NCBI RefSeq assembly: GCF_000341105.1
Contig: NZ_ANBB01000048.1
Location: forward strand, 1 to 64,000
DNA: 64,000 bases
Source: Nocardiopsis potens DSM 45234
GTDB lineage: Bacteria > Actinomycetota > Actinomycetes > Streptosporangiales > Streptosporangiaceae
Direction of reading: 5' to 3'
Each line of letters starts with the position of its first letter. Position 1 is the first letter of the stretch. Both the position numbers and the translations under genes were made by a program. Under the pieces are notes generated by a model. It saw nothing but the letters and a program-made list of their open reading frames with translations, made no database searches and was not told where the DNA came from. Below are positions 15,258-24,700 of this stretch, piece by piece.

Positions 15258-17741
15258 TCAGCCGACCCGGTGCAGCTCGCCGGAGTCCTCCTCGGCCTCC
15301 GGGGCGGCGGCGCGGCGCTCCTCGGAGCGGCGCATCAGCCGGTCGTCGACCAGCCGCACCGCGGTGATCAGCGCCGCGGCGGCCGCGGCGACCGACAGCG
15401 CGACCGTGATCTTGCCCGGGTCGCTCACGTCCAGCGCGAAGAACTCCTGCCCCAGCGGGGTGAGCATCGCGGTGAGCAGCAGCCCGACCATCCCGCCGAC
15501 CAGGGCGACCTTCCACCACACGTACGGCTTGGCGACCAGCAGCAGCACCCACAGCGTGGTCGCGCACAGGGTGATCACCACCGCGGTGCGGTCGGTGAGC
15601 TCAGGGACCGAGGCGCCGTCCAGCACGATCAGGTAGGTGGTGATCGCCGCGGCCCCGCTGATCAGCCCGGAGGGGACGGCCAGCCGCAGGGTGCGGCGGA
15701 CGAAACCGGGCCGGGCCCGCTCCAGGTTGGGCGCCAGCGCGAGGAAGAACGACGGGATGCCGAAGGTCACCGCGTTGATCAGGGTGGCGTGCCGGGGGAA
15801 GAACGGGTAGGCGACCGTGAGCAGGCTGACCACGGTGGCCATCGTCATCGAGTAGACCGTCTTGGTCAGGAACAGGTTGGCGACCCGCTCGATGTTGCCG
15901 ATCACCCGGCGCCCCTCGGCCACCACGGCCGGCAGCGCGGAGAACCTGTTCCCCAGCAGCACGATCTGGGCCACCGCGCGCGAGGCCGGGCTGCCGGAGC
16001 CCATCGCCACGCCGATGTCGGCCTCCTTGAGGGCCAGCACGTCGTTGACCCCGTCCCCGGTCATCGCGACGGTGCGCCCGCGCCCCTGCAGGCCGCGCAC
16101 CATGTCCCGCTTCTGCTCCGGGGCCACCCGGCCGAACACGGCGGTCCGCTCCACCTCCGCGGCGAACTCCGGGTCCGCCCCCGGGGGCAGCGCCCGCGCG
16201 TCGACCGGCCGGTCCCCGCCGGGCAGGCCGGCCTCCCGGGCGACCGCGCCCACCGAGGCGGCATTGTCCCCGGAGACCACCTTCACCTCGACGCCCTGCC
16301 CGGCGAAGTAGTCCAGGGTGTCCTTGGCGTCGCCGCGCAGCCGCTGGTCCAGCACGACCAGCGCGGCCGGCGCCACCGGCCCCGGCGCGCCGCCGGAGTC
16401 CACCCGCTCGGCCGCGCGGGCCAGCAGCAGCACCCGCATGCCCTGCGCGCCGATCCGCTCGGCCTCCGCGGCCTCCGGGCCGCCCGGCGCGGCGAGCACG
16501 TCGGGGGCGCCGATGACCCAGTGCCGCTCGCCCTCGGGGGTGGCGAACGAGGCGCCGCTCCACTTGCGCGCCGAGGAGAACGCGGCGACCGCGACCGGCT
16601 CCCACGGCGGCGGCGCGCCCAGGGACTCGGCGAGGGCGGCCATGCTCGGGTTGGGGCGCGGGTCGGCCGCGGCGAGCGCGGCCAGCACCGGCCGCACGTC
16701 CTCGCCGCCGCCGCACTCGCGGACCTCGGCCAGGCGCATCCCGTTCTCGGTGAGGGTGCCGGTCTTGTCGGTGCACACCACGTCGACCCGGGCCAGCCCC
16801 TCGATCGCGGGCAGCTCCTGCACCAGGCACTGCCGTCGGCCCAGCCGGATCACCCCCACCGCGAAGGCGATGCTCACCAGCAGCACCAGGCCCTCGGGGA
16901 TCATCGACACCAGGGCGGCCACCATGCCGCGCAGCGCGTCGGCGACCGGACCGGAGACGGCGCCCCCGCCGATCGACTCCTGGATGCCGGCCTCCCCGTG
17001 CAGCGCCAGCTGGCTGAAGATCAGCACGCCGCCGATCGGGAAGAGCGCCCAGGTGATGAACTTCAGGATGCGGTCGATGCCGGACCGCAGCTCGGAGCGG
17101 ACCAGGGTGAACCGGCTCGCCTCCTCGGCCAGCCGCGCCGCGTAGGCGTGCCGGCCCACCTTGGCGGCCCGGTACCGGCCGCTGCCGGCGACCACGAAGC
17201 TGCCCGACATGACCGGGTCGCCGGGGCCCTTGACCACGGGGTCGGCCTCGCCGGTGAGCAGCGACTCGTCGACCTCCAGCGCGGTGGCCGCGACCACCTC
17301 GCCGTCCACCGCGATCTGGTCGCCCTGGGCGGCCTCGACCACGTCGTCGAGCACGATCTCCTGGGAGGTGACCTCGCGGACCTCGCCGTCCCGCAGCACC
17401 CGGGGGCGGGCGGCGTTGACGATGGCCAGTCTGTCCAGGGTGCGCTTGGCGCGCAGCTCCTGCCCGATGCCGATGAGCGTGTTGACCACGATCACCATGG
17501 CGAACAGGCCGTCCTGCACCGGGCCGATCACCGCGATGATCGCGAACAGCACCGCGACCATCGCGTTGATCCGGGTGAACACGTTGCCCCGGATGATCGC
17601 CCCGAGGCTCCGGCTGGCCCGGACCGGGACGTCGTTGGTGCGGCCGGCGGCGATCCGCTCGGCGACCTGGGCCGAGGTCAGCCCGTGTTCGGGGTCGAGC
17701 ACGGTGGAGGCCGGGGCCGGCCGGTCGCCGTGGTGGGGCAT
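15258..17741 (-). CDS. ctpE: Cation-translocating P-type ATPase, CtpE-like (probably Ca2+)
   Basis: 827 residues with a full P-type ATPase set: LTGEADP (161-167, dephosphorylation loop), IPEGL (281-285, P2-type ion site in M4), DKTGTLT with phosphorylated D325, 'GDGVND' in the hinge, and ten predicted membrane helices. The wording 'GNVFTRINA', 'MSGSFVV', 'EEASRFTLVRSELR' and 'RRQCLVQELPAIEGLARVDVVC' closely follows mycobacterial CtpE, which is known as a Ca2+ exporter. Ion specificity here is inferred from that similarity. ATG 17741 is chosen because GGAG lies 5 nt upstream; in-frame starts at 17765 and 17792 are possible. It sits inside the otherwise conserved phosphatase-DUF3090-SCO1664-mshC neighbourhood on the opposite strand. 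Confidence 0.82.
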   Translation of the reverse strand: MPHHGDRPAPASTVLDPEHGLTSAQVAERIAAGRTNDVPVRASRSLGAIIRGNVFTRINAMVAVLFAIIAVIGPVQDGLFAMVIVVNTLIGIGQELRAKRTLDRLAIVNAARPRVLRDGEVREVTSQEIVLDDVVEAAQGDQIAVDGEVVAATALEVDESLLTGEADPVVKGPGDPVMSGSFVVAGSGRYRAAKVGRHAYAARLAEEASRFTLVRSELRSGIDRILKFITWALFPIGGVLIFSQLALHGEAGIQESIGGGAVSGPVADALRGMVAALVSMIPEGLVLLVSIAFAVGVIRLGRRQCLVQELPAIEGLARVDVVCTDKTGTLTENGMRLAEVRECGGGEDVRPVLAALAAADPRPNPSMAALAESLGAPPPWEPVAVAAFSSARKWSGASFATPEGERHWVIGAPDVLAAPGGPEAAEAERIGAQGMRVLLLARAAERVDSGGAPGPVAPAALVVLDQRLRGDAKDTLDYFAGQGVEVKVVSGDNAASVGAVAREAGLPGGDRPVDARALPPGADPEFAAEVERTAVFGRVAPEQKRDMVRGLQGRGRTVAMTGDGVNDVLALKEADIGVAMGSGSPASRAVAQIVLLGNRFSALPAVVAEGRRVIGNIERVANLFLTKTVYSMTMATVVSLLTVAYPFFPRHATLINAVTFGIPSFFLALAPNLERARPGFVRRTLRLAVPSGLISGAAAITTYLIVLDGASVPELTDRTAVVITLCATTLWVLLLVAKPYVWWKVALVGGMVGLLLTAMLTPLGQEFFALDVSDPGKITVALSVAAAAAALITAVRLVDDRLMRRSEERRAAAPEAEEDSGELHRVG

Positions 17742-18136
17742 GTGCGCTCCATGGGGATGTGTCATCGGGGCGGGGGTCCGCCTCTCGGGCACGCGGGGGC
17801 GCGGGGCCGGCCGGGGGCCGGCGCGGGCGGCGCGCCCGTCGGACAGCGAGCCTAAGGGACGCGGAGGGGCGGGTGCAGTCAGGACCGCACCTCCGTGCCG
17901 GGTGGGGCTGGCACCTCCGCCGGGACCCCGCCCCGGGACGCCGGGGAGCGGGCGCGGCCTGGGCGGACGCCCTCAGCGGCCCGCGAGGCCGGCCCCGGGC
18001 GCCCCCGGAAGGGCCCGGCGGCGCCCCGGAGGCCGGGGTGAGGCGGCTGCCACAGCGGGTAAACCGGTCTCTTTCTCCCAACGTCTGAACAGCGACGACA
18101 CCTCGACGACGGGTCAAGGAAGGGAGGGACGGCACC
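17742..18136. other. 395-bp divergent intergenic region
   Basis: Lies between the ctpE start and the small membrane protein. It is very GC-rich with several short inverted repeats. The 3' part (18052-18136) is less GC-biased and carries AAGGAAGGGAGGG, the ribosome binding region of the next gene. No gene was recognised; no promoter could be fixed. Confidence 0.5.
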
Positions 18137-18418
18137 GTGCCCGACCGGCGATTCCTCCGCGGGTGGACCGGGGGCCGCCCCGCGTTCGACCCCGGGCCGC
18201 CCCCCGGGGGACCGGCCTCCATCGGCGAGACGGCCTGCTACTGGCTGCTCTACGTGGTGGGGCTGTCCGGCGCCTTCCTGCACTGGCGGACGGGCAACCT
18301 GCTGCTGGCGCTGATCTGCCTGGCCGCCGCGGCCTCCGCGGTCCACTTCATCGTGCAGGTCTCCCGCACCGCCGACCAGACGCACCGGCCGCCACCGGGA
18401 CGGCACCCAGGGCGATGA
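18137..18418 (+). CDS. Small membrane protein, unknown
   Basis: 93 residues from a GTG start preceded by AAGGGAGGG. A Gly/Pro-rich head is followed by two hydrophobic segments ('CYWLLYVVGLSGAFLHW' and 'NLLLALICLAAAASAVHFIV') separated by a short polar turn, then a His/Pro/Gly-rich tail ending HPGR. The stop codon lies inside the palindromic element at 18413-18476, so that element supplies the end of the reading frame. No family was recognised. Confidence rests on the ribosome binding site and the clean membrane profile. Confidence 0.55.
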   Translation: MPDRRFLRGWTGGRPAFDPGPPPGGPASIGETACYWLLYVVGLSGAFLHWRTGNLLLALICLAAAASAVHFIVQVSRTADQTHRPPPGRHPGR

Positions 18419-18476
18419 TCCCGACGTCGCGGCCCTACCAGGGCGCCCTGGCAGGGCCGCGACGTCGGGATCATCG
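18413..18476. repeat. Palindromic element A (64 nt), member of a dispersed family; likely terminator
   Basis: Two 32-nt arms are reverse complements except for one A.C mismatch, with the centre at GGGC/GCCC. The closest relative is at 30072-30135: six differences between the two left arms are all matched by compensating changes in the right arms. The flanks also agree (CCAGGG before, CGGGAAGG after). It separates the small membrane gene from mshC and contains the TGA of the former. A transcription terminator or a stable RNA fold is the most likely role. Confidence 0.8.
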
Positions 18477-18592
18477 GGAAGGGGCGGGCGGACCGGCCCC
18501 GGCTATTCCCGCTTCGGCGAGGGAAAACCTCTCCTCGGCGCACCGCCGGTCCGGGGAGGTTTCGCCGGTGTTGGACGGATAGTCTCAATGCC

Positions 18593-19819
18593 ATGCGTTC
18601 TTGGTCTGCGCCTGAAACCGTCCGCCTGCCCGGGAGCGGCGGCCCCCTCCGCGTCCACGACTCCGTCACGGGGACCCTGCGCGCCACGGAGCCCGGTCCG
18701 ACCGCCCGGATGTACGTGTGCGGCATCACCCCCTACGACGCGGCCCACATCGGCCACGCCTTCACCTACCTCACCTTCGACCTGGTGAACCGCGTGTGGC
18801 GGGACGCCGGCCACGAGGTCGACTACGTGCAGAACACCACCGACGTCGACGACCCGCTGCTGGAGCGGGCGCAGGCCAACGGCGAGGACTGGCGCGAGCT
18901 GGCCGCCCGGGAGATCCAGGTGTTCCGCGAGGACATGGAGGCGCTGCGGATCATCCCGCCGCGCGCCTACGTCGGGGTGGTGGAGTCGGTCGGCCTGATC
19001 GCGGACTTCGTGGCCGGCCTGCGCGAGACCGGCGCCGCCTACGAGGTCGACGGCGACGTCTACTTCTCGGTGCAGGCGGCGGAGGGCTTCGGCGAGGTCA
19101 GCGGCCTGGACCGGGAGGAGATGCTGCGGCTGTTCGCCGAGCGCGGCGGCGACCCGGACCGGCCGGGCAAGAAGGACCCGCTGGACTGGCTGCTGTGGCG
19201 GGCCGAGCGCCCGGGCGAGCCCGCCTGGGACACCCCGCTGGGCCGCGGCCGCCCCGGCTGGCACGTGGAGTGCAGCGCCATCTCGCTGAGCGAGCTGGGC
19301 ATGGGCTTCGACCTCAACGGCGGCGGCAACGACCTGGTCTTCCCGCACCACGAGATGGGCGCGGCCGAGGCGCGCAAGGCCACCGGCCGGCACCCGCAGG
19401 CGCAGAACTACATGCACGTCGGCATGGTCGCCCTGGACGGCGAGAAGATGTCGAAGTCCCTGGGCAACCTGGTGTTCGTCTCCGGGCTGCGCAAGGAGGG
19501 CGCCGACCCGATGGCGGTCCGCCTGGCCATGCTCGCGCACCACTACCGGGACTCCTGGGAGTGGACCGCGCAGGGCCTGGAGGAGGCCCGGGAGCGCCTG
19601 GAGCGCTGGCGCGCCGCCGCAGCGCTGCCCGCCGGCCCGGACGCCGCGCCCGCGCTGGCCGCGGTCCGCGAGGCCCTCGCCGCCGACCTGGACACCGCCG
19701 CCGCGCTGGCGGCCCTCGACTCCTGGGCCGAGGCGGCCGCCTCCGCCCCCGGCGGCGACCCCGCCGCCCCCGCCCTGTTCCGGGACACCGCCGACACCCT
19801 GCTCGGCATCGCCCTGTAG
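18593..19819 (+). CDS. mshC: Mycothiol synthesis cysteine ligase MshC
   Basis: L-cysteine:1D-myo-inositol 2-amino-2-deoxy-alpha-D-glucopyranoside ligase. It adenylates cysteine and joins it to GlcN-Ins, the third step of mycothiol synthesis. The 408-residue protein is a shortened cysteinyl-tRNA synthetase fold: [14 protein letters not shown] at 43-56 (zinc Cys plus HIGH-type motif), 'HVECSAIS' with a zinc Cys at 227, 'FPHHE', and KMSKS at 285-289. It lacks the anticodon-binding domain of CysS. The 'GITPYDAAH' wording, in place of the 'GPTVYD' of CysS, and the length separate MshC from CysS. A palindrome lies upstream and a hairpin at 19840-19882 downstream. Confidence 0.95.
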   Translation: MRSWSAPETVRLPGSGGPLRVHDSVTGTLRATEPGPTARMYVCGITPYDAAHIGHAFTYLTFDLVNRVWRDAGHEVDYVQNTTDVDDPLLERAQANGEDWRELAAREIQVFREDMEALRIIPPRAYVGVVESVGLIADFVAGLRETGAAYEVDGDVYFSVQAAEGFGEVSGLDREEMLRLFAERGGDPDRPGKKDPLDWLLWRAERPGEPAWDTPLGRGRPGWHVECSAISLSELGMGFDLNGGGNDLVFPHHEMGAAEARKATGRHPQAQNYMHVGMVALDGEKMSKSLGNLVFVSGLRKEGADPMAVRLAMLAHHYRDSWEWTAQGLEEARERLERWRAAAALPAGPDAAPALAAVREALAADLDTAAALAALDSWAEAAASAPGGDPAAPALFRDTADTLLGIAL

Positions 19820-19839
19820 ACGGCCCCGCAGCGCCCCGC

Positions 19840-19882
19840 CCGCCGCCCCGGCCCCGCCCGCGAGGGCCGACCGGGGCGGCGG
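19840..19882 (+). terminator. Hairpin after mshC
   Basis: A perfect 12-bp stem (19840-19851 with 19871-19882) with a 19-nt GC-rich loop begins 20 bp after the mshC stop. Probable terminator of the mshC transcript. Confidence 0.6.
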
Positions 19883-19989
19883 TACGAATCGGGCGGGCGG
19901 GCGGTTCCGTTCCGGCCGTGATCGGCCGATTGTGGTCCGAAACCTGCGGAACGCCATCAGGGCGTGGCGTTCCGTGGTGGGATGGTGGC

Positions 19990-20406
19990 ATGACGACCAC
20001 GATCCGACCGACCGCCGCGGCCACGCTCGTGCGGTCCTTCGCCGCCACCGCCGGCGACCTGGGCGACCGGGCCGACCTCGCCCGCTTCCTGCGGGAGCAC
20101 GGCCTGGTCTCGGCCGGCGCCATCCCCATCACCCTGGCCGACTTCGACGAGGCGCTCGCGCTGCGCGACGGGATCCGCGCACAGATCCGCCGCGCCGAGG
20201 GGCACGCCGCCGACCCCGACGTGCTGGCCCGCGGCCAGCGCGTGCTGGACGGACTCCGGGTCACCGTCCGGCTCGACCCGGAGGAGCCCGGACGCGACGT
20301 GCTGGCCCCCGCCGTGGTGGACGAGGTCCGCCGCGGCCTGGCCCGGATCGCGGCCGCCTGGGCCGCGCTGGCCGCGACCGGGGAGTGGCGCTCCATCCGG
20401 CTGTGA
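19990..20406 (+). CDS. Small ABATE-domain-like protein
   Basis: 138 residues starting MTTTIRPTAAATLVRSF. The segment 'DLGDRADLARFLREHGLVS', then 'LADFDEALALRDGIRAQI', resembles the ABATE domain found at the N-terminus of CGNR zinc-finger regulators, where a helical pair surrounds an 'al.lRdalR' core. The C-terminal CGNR zinc finger is absent; the protein ends 'TGEWRSIRL'. It could be a truncated regulator or a stand-alone domain. The ribosome binding site is weak (GGTGGGATGG), and the start is chosen by domain extent. Convergent with the PAC2 gene. Confidence 0.55.
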   Translation: MTTTIRPTAAATLVRSFAATAGDLGDRADLARFLREHGLVSAGAIPITLADFDEALALRDGIRAQIRRAEGHAADPDVLARGQRVLDGLRVTVRLDPEEPGRDVLAPAVVDEVRRGLARIAAAWAALAATGEWRSIRL

Positions 20407-20425
20407 ACCGGGCGGCGGGCGCCGG

Positions 20426-20472
20426 CCCGCCCCGCCGGACGACGGGGCGGGGCCTCCCGGCCCTGCCGGGAG
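20426..20472. terminator. Double hairpin between convergent genes
   Basis: Two adjacent stems, 9 bp (20426-20434 with 20443-20451) and 7 bp (20454-20460 with 20466-20472), fill the 93-bp gap between the ABATE-like gene and the convergent PAC2 gene. Probable bidirectional terminator. Confidence 0.6.
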
Positions 20473-20499
20473 AGAGCGGTGGGCCCGGGGGAGGCGCGC

Positions 20500-21342
20500 C
20501 TAGCCCTTGCCCCGGCGGCGGAGGTAGCGCTCGAACTCGCGGGCGATCGCCTCGCCGCTGGCCTCGGGGAGGTCCGCGGCGTCCTTGGCCTCCTCCAGGC
20601 TGCGCACGTAGCCGGCGATGTCGGAGTCCTCGGCGGCCAGCTCGTCGACGCCGTGCTCCCAGGCGCGCGCGTCCTCCGGCAGCTCCCCCATCGGGACCGG
20701 GCGGTCCAGGACGTCCTCCACCCGCCGCAGCAGGGCCAGCGAGGCCTTCGGGTTGGGCGGCTGGGCGACGTAGTGCGGCACCGCCGCCCACAGCGACACC
20801 GTCTCGATCCCGGCGGCGGAGAAGACGTCGTGCAGCACCCCGACGATGCCGGTGGGGCCCTCGTAGTCGGTCGGCTCCAGGCCGAACTCGGCGCCCAGCT
20901 CCTCGGGGGTGGCCACCCCGGTGACCGGGACCGGCCGGGTGTGCGGGGAGTCGGCGAGCAGGGCGCCCATCAGCACCACCCGGCGCACGCCCAGCTCCCG
21001 GGCGGCGGCGAGCAGGTCGGCGCTGAACCCGCGCCAGCGCATGTTCGGCTCCGAGCCGCTGACCAGCACCACGTCCGGGCCGCTCCCGGGCCGGGCGATG
21101 GAGATCCGGGTCGCGGGCCAGGACAGGCCGTGGTGGCGGCCCCCGGTGACGGTGATCCGCGGCCGGGAGACCTGGAAGTCGTAGTAGTCGTCCGCGTCGA
21201 TCTCGGCGAGCAGCTCGGCCCCCCACGCCGACGCGAGGTGGGCCACCGCGCCGCTGGCGGCGTCGCCGGCGTCGTTCCAGCCCTCGAACGCGGCCACCAT
21301 GACGGGCTCGACGAGCTCGGGAACCCTGTCGAGCTCAGGCAC
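20500..21342 (-). CDS. PAC2 family protein
   Basis: 280 residues of the PAC2 (proteasome assembly chaperone 2-like) family: 'AAFEGWNDAGDAASGAV', 'ITVTGGRHHGLSWP', 'VVLVSGSEPNMRWRGF', 'VVLMGALLADSPHTRPVPVTG' and 'YEGPTGIVGVLHDV' are all typical. A possible link to proteasome or Pup biology is suggested by the eukaryotic name but is not shown for bacteria. GTG at 21342 is chosen because AGGAGG lies 6 nt upstream; the frame is open to 21357. The C-terminal 'FERYLRRRGKG' is basic. The gene is near mshC and metH in other actinobacteria as well, and diverges from metH here. Confidence 0.87.
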   Translation of the reverse strand: MPELDRVPELVEPVMVAAFEGWNDAGDAASGAVAHLASAWGAELLAEIDADDYYDFQVSRPRITVTGGRHHGLSWPATRISIARPGSGPDVVLVSGSEPNMRWRGFSADLLAAARELGVRRVVLMGALLADSPHTRPVPVTGVATPEELGAEFGLEPTDYEGPTGIVGVLHDVFSAAGIETVSLWAAVPHYVAQPPNPKASLALLRRVEDVLDRPVPMGELPEDARAWEHGVDELAAEDSDIAGYVRSLEEAKDAADLPEASGEAIAREFERYLRRRGKG

Positions 21343-21749
21343 CGGCCGCCTCCTCACTCACCTGCCGCGCCGCGGCAGGACCGTCGTTCCTCTCCTGCGG
21401 ACACGTCCACCCTACGCGGTCGGTGCTCGGCGGGGGCACTCCCTTTTCCCGGCCGCTGCGGGCCGGGGCCCCGCCCGGGCGCCCCTCCGGGGCGGGGATC
21501 CGGCTCCGCCGGCCCCCGGAGCGGGGGCGGTCGCCCGTGGCGAGACGCGGTGCGCTATCGTGCACAGCAGCGGTCGCGCCCGCGTCCGCACCCCGCCACT
21601 CGGAAACGTCGGCGACAGCAGCACGGCCGCGCACGGCCGATCGGACACCGCAGTCCCCGGCCGCCCGACCCGCGCGTTCGCGGGAGGGCCTGCGCCGGGC
21701 CACCCCCATGCGCGCATTCCGAGAACCGCCGAGACTACAGTGAAGGGTC
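21343..21749. other. 407-bp divergent region between PAC2 gene and metH
   Basis: I searched by eye for a cobalamin or SAM-type riboswitch before metH and did not find the conserved core elements; a lone GCCACT near 21594 is not enough. GAAGGG before the metH ATG is a usable ribosome binding site. The region is GC-rich with small inverted repeats. Promoters for both genes must lie here. Confidence 0.45.
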
Positions 21750-24700
21750 ATGAGCTCTCGACTCTCCTTCCGGGATGCCCTCGCTCAGCGCGTCATCGTC
21801 GCAGACGGCGCGATGGGAACCATGCTCCAGGCCCACGACCTCGGGTTGGACGACTTCCAAGGCCACGAAGGCTGCAACGAGATCCTCAACGTCACCCGCC
21901 CCGACGTGGTCCGCGCCACCCACGCCGCCTTCTTCGACGTGGGCGTCGACTGCGTTGAGACCAACACCTTCGGGGCGAACTACGGCAACCTCGGCGAGTA
22001 CGACATCGTCGACCGCACCTACGAGCTCGCCGAGTCCGGGGCCCGGCTGGCCCGCGAGACCGCCGACTCCTACACCGACGGCCGCGACCGGTACGTGCTC
22101 GGCTCGGTCGGCCCTGGTACCAAGCTGCCCTCCCTCGGGCACGCCCCCTACGCCCTGCTGCGCGACTACTACGAGCAGTGCCACCGCGGCCTGATCGACG
22201 GCGGCGCCGACGCCATCCTCATCGAGACCTGCCAGGACCTGCTGCAGACCAAGGCCGCGGTGATCGCCGCCAAGCGGGCCCGGGCCGCCCTGGGCTCCGA
22301 CATCCCCATCATCGCCCAGGTCACCATCGAGACCACCGGGACCATGCTGATGGGCTCGGAGATCGGCGCGGCGCTGACCGCGCTGGAGCCGCTCGGCATC
22401 GACATGATCGGGCTCAACTGCGCCACCGGGCCCGCCGAGATGAGCGAGCACCTGCGCTACCTGGCGCAGCACTCCCGGGTGCCGATCTCCTGCATGCCCA
22501 ACGCGGGCCTGCCCGAGCTCGGCGCGGACGGCGCGGTCTACCCGCTGGGCCCGGGCGAGCTCGCCGACGCGCACGACACCTTCACCTCCGAGTTCGGGCT
22601 GTCCATGGTCGGGGGGTGCTGCGGCACCACCCCGGAGCACCTGCGCCGGGTCGTGGAGCGGGTGCAGGGCCGCGGCATCGCCGACCGCAGGCCGGCCAAC
22701 CCGCCCTCGGCCGCCTCGCTCTACCAGAGCGTGCCGTTCCGCCAGGACGCCAGCTACCTCGCGGTCGGCGAGCGGACCAACGCCAACGGCTCCAAGAAGT
22801 TCCGCGAGGCGATGCTGGAGGAGCGCTACGACGACTGCGTGGAGATCGCCCGCGAGCAGATCAGCGACGGCGCCCACCTGCTCGACCTGAACGTCGACTA
22901 CGTCGGCCGGGACGGCTCCCGGGACATGCGCGAGCTCGCCTCCCGGCTGGCCACCGCCTCCACCCTGCCGCTCATGCTGGACTCCACCGAGCCCGAGGTG
23001 CTGGAGGCCGGCCTGGAGCTGGTCGGAGGCCGCGCGGTGATCAACTCGGTCAACTACGAGGACGGCGACGGCCCCGACTCCCGGTTCGCCCGGATCATGC
23101 GCCTGGTCTCGGAGCACGGCGCCGCGGTGGTCGGGCTCTGCATCGACGAGGAGGGCCAGGCGCGCACCGCCGACTGGAAGGTGCGGGTCGCCTCCCGGCT
23201 CATCGACGAGCTCACCGGCTCCTGGGGGATGCGCACCGGCGACATCGTGATCGACTGCCTCACCTTCCCGATCACCACCGGCCAGGAGGAGACCCGGCGG
23301 GACGGCATCGAGACGCTGGAGGCCATCCGCGAGCTCAAGCGGCGCTACCCCGAGGTGCAGACCACGCTGGGCCTGTCCAACCTCTCCTTCGGCCTCAACC
23401 CGGCCGGGCGCATCGTGCTCAACTCGGTCTACCTGCACGAGGCGGTCGAGGCCGGGCTGGACTCGGCGATCGTGCACGCCTCCAAGATCCTGCCGATGAA
23501 CCAGATCCCCGAGGAGCAGCGCAAGGCCGCCCTCGATCTGATCTACGACCGGCGGGAGGGCGACTTCGACCCGCTCGCCGCGTTCATGGAGCTGTTCGAG
23601 GGCGTCGACGCCAAGGCGATGAAGGCCTCCCGGGCCGAGGCGCTGGCCGCGCTGCCGCTGTGGGAGCGGCTGGAGCGGCGGATCATCGACGGCGAGCTGG
23701 TCGGCATGGAGGCCGACCTGGACGAGGCGCTGGCCGAGCGCTCCGCGCTGGCCATCGTCAACGACACCCTGCTGGCCGGGATGAAGACCGTCGGCGAGCT
23801 GTTCGGCTCCGGCCAGATGCAGCTGCCGTTCGTGCTCAAGTCGGCCGAGGTGATGAAGGCCGCGGTGGCCTACCTCGAACCGCACATGGAGAAGAGCGAC
23901 GACGACGGCAAGGGCCGGATCGTGCTCGCCACCGTCAAGGGCGACGTGCACGACATCGGCAAGAACCTGGTCGACATCATCCTCTCCAACAACGGCTACG
24001 ACGTGGTCAACATCGGCATCAAGCAGCCGGTGTCGGCGATCCTGGAGGCGGCCGAGGAGAACCGGGCCGACATCATCGGCATGTCCGGCCTGCTGGTGAA
24101 GTCCACGGTCATCATGAAGGAGAACCTGGAGGAGATGAACTCCCGCGGGCTCTCCGAGCGCTACCCGGTGCTGCTCGGCGGTGCCGCGCTCACCCGCTCC
24201 TACGTGGAGGAGGACCTCGCCTCGATGTTCGGCGGCGAGGTGCGCTACGCCAAGGACGCCTTCGAGGGCCTGCGGCTGATGGACGCCTTCATGGCGGTCA
24301 AGCGCGGCGAGGAGGGCGCTCAGCTGCCCGCGCTGCGCACCCGGAGGGTGAAGACCAAGGCCAAGCTGAAGGTCACCGCCCCCGAGGACATGCCGGCCCG
24401 CAGCGACGTCTCCACCGGCAACCCGGTGCCCGAGCCGCCGTTCTGGGGCGACCGGATCAGCAAGGGCGTCCCGCTCGCCGACTACACCGCCTACCTGGAC
24501 GAGCGCGCCACCTTCATGGGGCAGTGGGGGCTGAAGGGCTCCCGCGGCGACGGCCCGAGCTACGAGGAGCTGGTCGAGACCGAGGGCCGGCCGCGGATGC
24601 GGATGTGGCTGGACCGGATCCAGACCGAGGGCTGGCTGGAGGCCGCGGTGGTCTACGGCTACTACCCGTGCCACAGCGACGGCGACGACCTGGTCGTGCT

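Noticed and set aside
18593-19819. Cysteinyl-tRNA synthetase as the product of the mshC gene
   Set aside because: The protein lacks the C-terminal anticodon-binding part and has the GITPYDAAH form of the motif typical of MshC.
21343-21749. Cobalamin or SAM riboswitch before metH
   Set aside because: Expected because metH is often riboswitch-controlled, but the conserved core boxes were not found by eye. A covariance-model search would settle it.
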